From: Polytrichum commune
Lineage: Eukaryota; Streptophyta; Polytrichopsida; Polytrichales; Polytrichaceae
Assembly (NCBI GenBank): GCA_950295325.1
Contig: OX485803.1
Span: forward strand, 61,521,554 to 61,585,553
DNA: 64,000 nucleotides
Direction: 5' to 3'
Below, piece by piece: positions 58,556 through 64,000 of this stretch (within the stretch, counting starts at the first letter, position 1; the number at the start of each line of letters is the position of its first letter). A program made the translations under genes and the position numbers. The notes under the pieces are model-generated. The model did not search any database. It had not been told where the DNA came from and saw only the letters and a program-made list of their open reading frames with translations.

Positions 58556-59339
58556 TAAATTAAATATGTCTTATCGGATTTAGTCATATCCATTGGACCA
58601 TCATTCAATGAATCTTCACAATCATCACATACATTTGTTTGGGTTGATATATCATGAGACCAAGATATTCATATCCACATGCTTAAAGATTAGTGTGAAA
58701 ATGAAAATAAATGTCTTTGAACTCATTTGGTTTTAGACCTTGGCCATCTGAAAAAATCTCACGAAAGAATTGATTATCAAGTATTGTCCCCGATTTCTTG
58801 GACGAGCACCCCAAGATCTCAACTAGCCACACTCAACCCCATACGGTATTAAACAATGCCTGTTTGGTTTCTCATATTGACCACTTAGTGACCCTTAAGG
58901 CATATTTCATTCCTTAACGATGCCGTCCTTTATATGGAGCATGCACTCAGAAGTTCCAAATATCCACACCTTAAGCCCCATGCCTTACTCAAGGAAACTA
59001 CTTACTCAAACCACAAGATAAAAATGACATCACTCAATCATACAAACATGCATCCAAAAGACAAAAAACTAGACAAGGAGGGGTAAAAGATACTCATGTA
59101 CAATATACCCATTTCAATGTTTTCTCCAACCCTCCAATGGAATTATTTTGAGATTATGTTGAACCCAAAGGTCCAATTTCAGTTTGATGCATGTTTTCAT
59201 AAGAAATTGTTTATTCTAGAGGGGTTCCCTTAAAAATCAAAAAATATCTTGTAAATGTGACACTTTTTCGAGGGTTTTGTTTAAACTCACCCAATTTATT
59301 GGTTTGGTACTTAGTTTAAGACATAAAATTCAATTTTAA
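58556..59339. other. No gene recognised
   Basis: AT-rich and stop-dense on both strands, without clear repeats or coding content. Confidence 0.55.
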
Positions 59340-59935
59340 AGACATAAAGACATAAAGCTTTGTGGAAAATTGAGGATTCAAGAAGGATCATTTCTTTTTG
59401 GGAAAGGTCTCTCCTATACAAGAGATATCTTGGAGGATTTATCCCCCCGCCCCTTCCCCCACGTGGCTAATTTTGGTTTTATCTTTTGGGTATTTTGTTC
59501 CATAGAAAAGGGCCAACTTTTGAGTTTTTGAGAAATTTTGGATTTAGGAGGGATTCAATTTTCTTTATAAGGGTCTCTTGTATGCAAGAAATTCTTTTGA
59601 ATATTTATTTGACCCCCAAATTTTTATTTTTGGCTATTTTTTTCTACACAAAAGGTCCAATTCCCGTTTGTTGCAAGCTTTTTGGAAAATTATGGATTCA
59701 AGGAAGATAAAACTTTTGTCTGAAAAAAATCTTTAATATACAAGAGATTTAAAAAAAAATTATGCTATCACTTCCTCCTCCCCCCCCCCCCCCCCCCCCG
59801 AATTTATTTTCCACACAAAAGGTATAATTTCCATTTTGTTGTAAGTCTTATGGCAAATTTTGGATTCAAGGAGGGATCAATTTCCTTAAAAAAAAATATC
59901 TTGTCTACAAAAGATAAAATTTTAAGGTTGTTTTT
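59340..59935 (+). repeat. Four diverged ~150-170 bp tandem units
   Basis: Each unit has TTTGGATTCAAGGAGGGATCA-like, TTTCTTTA(A/T)AAGGTCTCTTG and ATACAAGAGAT-like parts. The GGATT(C/T)A landmarks lie near 59371, 59540, 59693 and 59862. A C20 homopolymer occurs at 59780-59799. No gene. Confidence 0.65.
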
Positions 59936-62900
59936 TGACCACAGATGGAAACTAATTGGGATTTTTTAAAACCCAATAGGCCAAATTTTTTTTTGCTGAT
60001 GGTATTCTAGTAATTGGTAGAGAGTGGGTTTATAATTTATTTTTTTATTATTTTAACATTGGTACAATCTTTGGCCATTGCTTATATGTGTTTTGCAAAG
60101 GAGGTGATGCAAGTACCCATTGCATAAATGTTATGGTCTTATGATGGCACCAAACAAAAAAACTTGGCATTATGAAATCACAAATTCCAAGTTAGGGTCA
60201 TCACTTCTAGGTATTTTGCCTAGAGGTTGTGATGGACAATTTTACAACTTTGGCTTTACTTTATTTTTATAAATTTCGGTCTAGGTCAAAGCAATTTGTG
60301 CGAAAGAGGATAGGTACCATGGACAATAACATGGTGCTCAAAGAGAACTAAGGGTTCAAGTTTGTCCACGGCAACCATTTCTCTAGTAAGTCAAAAGGAA
60401 ATATGTTCAACTTCAAAATGTTAATGAACTTCCTCGGTAATGGAGCAAGCTTGTGAACCGTATTCATATTGGAGGTGGCATGGATTCATGGATCATATTT
60501 GATTATGTAAAACATTTGAAAGATTGGACAAAGATTCCATGTCTTGTGTACAATATTAAATATTGTAAGGTCTTTCCTATAGTGTGTTTGTGATATACAA
60601 TCCAAGGATGAAGTAGCACAAACTTCGATTTGGGGGAAAATGGCATGCAGTCGTGACAAATAGTTCACAAGTCTATGAAAATGTTGTGAGGTAAGCCTTC
60701 ATGCAAATTGTTTATTAAAGGTCATGGTTGATATGTGGTTCCATTGGTAAATGCATGGATTTAATAACGTTGAAGCTGAAGGATATCGTCAAGTGTGGAG
60801 TTCCAAAGCTACTCGCATAGTTTATGAAATCTTATTCTATGGTAGAAGGTCTTAACACCATGGATTATGCCTTAAAGGGCCCATAATTGTTTGGTATCAC
60901 TAAACAAATACTTAGCTTACCACTTGGAGCCAAATGCAACTCACATTTATCCAACTAAATAAAGTATTCCATTCCTAAGCATACATAGAGAGTCTTTAAA
61001 TTTTGCAAAGCATGGTGTGGCACATAGCACATCGGTATTGGAGACTGATTATCATATTTCCCAGTGCCAACTAGCCCTCCTAAACGATGTTGGGCAATGC
61101 AAGCCAATACATGGACTTTATGCAATGCCAAACTTGGAATTGGCAAACATGACATCTATGCTCTAATATATATAAAAATGAAGAAAATCCCTTCCACCGA
61201 TAATGTGGAGCATGCCTTTTGGTTTTGTCTTGTGAATACCAAGCGGTGTGTCATTGGTAGAAACAAAAGTGTTTTTGGACTAGCCTATATATCTAACACA
61301 TAGCCAGTGAAAATAGGAACCAATCTCTCAAAGGAGAAGGTGTTGGTATTAAAGGATGTGTGAGCCACCCAAACCACTCGCAATTTGACTTAAGGCTCAC
61401 GTCTAATAAGAAAAAAAGTCAGTTGATAGGAATTAAATTAATGTTAATTAGTTAGCTTTGACAACACAATTAGATGACATACGAAGACCCGACATGGCTC
61501 ATGTAGATGAAAGTGTAAGTGGACCACGACGTATGCAGATGAGGGCCTCAAGCGGATGGAGGCCATTGTATCCAAAGGGCGGCAATCGAAGACCATTAAA
61601 TTTAGGGATTTAAAGAATTATAACATAAGCTTTTCACTACATTAGCTTTGTTTGTATTAGCTCTTGGTAATTTTAGCTCCTATTGCATAAATTCATGGTT
61701 ACATTAGTTTTGTTTGCATTAGCTTCTGGTTATTTTAACTTTTGCTACATTAGCTTTGGTTGCATTACTGGTTGTTGAGGGGTTTTGCGGTGTTTGAGGC
61801 TTAGAGGCATAAGGTAGAGTTAGAGATGAAGTTAAATTTAGTGTTTAGTCACAAAATTAGAGATTAAATTAGAAACTGACTTAGAGATTTTGTTAGAAAT
61901 TTAGTTAGAGACTAAAGTACTAGCTTTAGTCTTAATTACATTGTTGACTTGGAGGGTGGCAAAAAATCACTCATCCAAACATTATTTCTCGGAAGGGTGG
62001 CTTGACCCTCATTCTTCCTACAACTTGGCCAAGCCAACCAAGGGTGGCCAATGTGGAATTTCATGGAAGTTAGGTATCTCGAGCAATCCCCCCCTTAGCG
62101 GTAGCAATGGATGAATTTTAAATGAAGCTAGGATGTTTCAAAATGGATGAAGAGCGGTTATGTGAGGGATGAAATAATGGACCTTGGATGAACTTAGATG
62201 GTTCGTATAGTTGAATATGATGCATGGATGAATGTGATCCAATTGAAGGATTTTAAGAGATAGGATGTCATTGCTTGAAGACACTAAAGTAGTCCACCCA
62301 TATGGCCAATATTGTGGATCGTTACTTTGAATGTCGTAGCAGTTGTTACCACAAGATGTCAAATTTCAACTTATGTAGTGAGAGGCATTTTTACTTCGTT
62401 GTAGGCTTTTGGCATGAGACACTCCTTTCCTTGGATTACATTTTTGTGTGCCACCAAAGCATGATGCCATGCAACTTTTAGATTTTCAAAGATGGTGCTT
62501 TGGAATCCAACAACCCCAAAGGCAAATCACAAAAACAAGTGGGAGAGCATCTAACTCTTAACCACATACTATGTTGTTGAAATCACTACCATTATGTATC
62601 AAACATTTAAAATTGTCATCTACATTGTTTGCAAGGAAAATAATCCCTAATGTGTGACAATTGGTGGGCATGATAACTCCATAAATGCATATGTCTAGAG
62701 CTCATAAAATTGTCCTCCGTGGCTTTGGATAAAATAAGGAAATGGGTGTATTGCAAACACCTATACAATGTGATTTGTGTTCAAATTTTTGTACAAGTTG
62801 GAGTACAATACCAACAAATTCATTCACTCTCCAACATATACCTACAACGAGGTCATGTGACTATTTGAGCTTCTCGGTGTTGTTGAACATGAGTAGTGAT

Positions 62901-64000
62901 GCTATGTAGTGTTCACCTTGATGTTTCAAAATGTCAGTTCATGACATTAAATATTTTTTATCTACTTTGGTTCCATGCAACAATTTTTTGGATTATTACA
63001 AAAAAAATAGCAATCCAGCGGTTTTTCAATAGTCCAAGTTAATAGGCCCCCTTCAATTGTGAATTTTTTGCATGTGTTCCATTAGTCTTTTGGGGCGGTA
63101 TCTTAATCTAAAGCTCAAATAAATAAAAAGAACGTTAATATTCTCATACATTGACGTGCAAAGTCCATTCACCACCTACTCCTCATATCCGCATAGCTGT
63201 GGGGAGCGAGGGTGGCTTAGTTTGTATTTTCAGTAGGTGGACCGTAGATTAGTGTTAGTTAAGGTTAGTATGTATGGGGTTAATGTTATTATTCCAAAAC
63301 TCAAACAATCCAAATCTAGCAACATTTCATCAATCCTCTTGGACAATATCTCAATCCGGAGCCCAAAGTCTAAGGACATTTGAGTAGTATATTACTTACT
63401 CAAATGCGAGATCGGATCATTTTAATTGTGTGACGATGCACCAACTCCCCCGCCCACCTATTTACCAACGTCCTTACAAATCCATAGTCTACTACTAATG
63501 CGTAAATGAAGCTTTGAGATTAGTAGAGAAGTGTTGTGAAGTAAGTTGCATGCCACATTACATAACTTGATAAAGCCAATTACACATTAGCCTACAAAGT
63601 CTTGTCGATTTGTCATTTTTGCATGTGGTTGATGTGGGACAAGCAAAACTAGTATAATTATATGTTATATCCGATGTAGGTCAACAAGGGTAACGAGGCA
63701 TAGACCTTCACTTCATGGACCGATTGCTCATCCCAAGTAGAGGACAATTTAAACATCTCTCTTGTGCTCCCAATCCACGTAGACAATGTTTTATCCATAA
63801 CCCTACAGTTTACATTCACGAGCATACTACACAAAATATGATATTTAGTGTTTGATTAGATTTAGTGTTTTACCACCCTACTCTGCTCAACACTAATTTT
63901 CAATTCTTTGATAATTAGTGTTAGACATAAATGTGTCGCTGCTACCTTCCTTGTTGCCACCTCTTTCATGTGAAACAATCAATCGCCTTCCTTATTGCCA
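59936..64000. other. No gene recognised; simple repeats at 61620-61930
   Basis: Stop-dense AT-rich DNA. At 61620-61790 TTAGCTTTTGGTTGCATTAG-type units repeat imperfectly, followed to 61930 by AGAGATTAAATTAGAAAC-type units. Near the right edge, TTTAGTGTTTGATTAGATT-like words recur (63845-63920). Frames at 61064-61303 and 62138-62362 have no recognisable content. Confidence 0.55.

Overview
The window is nuclear DNA of a land plant with a large, repeat-rich, gene-poor genome. It holds two ordinary host genes: a three-exon alpha/beta-hydrolase of the monoacylglycerol lipase / caffeoylshikimate esterase family (+ strand, 5155-9034), and a six-exon NF-YB transcription-factor gene (- strand, 37570-33786). 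Both have canonical GT-AG introns. CACTA, hAT, Copia and plant-type LINE remnants fit a plant. The species cannot be read from the sequence. The low gene density and heavily diverged repeats suggest, but do not prove, a non-flowering plant or another large-genome lineage.

Layout. 1-1504: right end of a CACTA (En/Spm) element, inserted into the integrase region of a Copia retrotransposon. 1505-4564: 5' part of that Copia element on the - strand (one short LTR, gag, protease, integrase start), with a second insertion, an 830-bp non-autonomous hAT element, at the gag start. 4698-5100: diverged ~50-bp tandem repeats just upstream of the hydrolase gene. 5155-9034: hydrolase gene; its introns hold a 140-bp tandem repeat and a copy of a dispersed repeat. 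9035-14400: no host gene; AT-rich DNA, a SINE-like unit, a LINE tail and dispersed repeats. 14400-16880: degenerate coding DNA of unknown family.

The main find is at 17232-28279: an 11,048-bp DNA transposon with 23-bp terminal inverted repeats and a 4-bp ACCT target duplication, sitting inside the endonuclease region of a LINE. Removing the element and one ACCT copy rejoins the LINE reading frame exactly. The + strand carries a nearly complete DDE-type transposase of about 1,004 residues in five exons, with a PCNA-interaction (PIP-box) motif at its N-terminus. A convergent - strand gene encodes a coiled-coil, RING-type-finger protein with an acidic/basic tail; it has one stop codon and one frame change. 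A 103-residue frame lies near the left end. The 4-bp duplication and motif set narrow the superfamily (Sola- or Academ-like are candidates), but I cannot assign it.

30704-38300 holds the NF-YB gene with very small 3' exons and a 114-bp double foldback in an intron. 38290-64000 is almost wholly repeats: diverged ~200-280 bp tandem units, a LINE RT/zinc-knuckle tail (41131-42202), repeat families shared with the left half, a degenerate unknown coding region (48423-50300), and a 3.0-kb insert flanked by 56-bp direct repeats (54161-57169). No rRNA, credible tRNA gene, CRISPR array or bacterial-type operon was seen.
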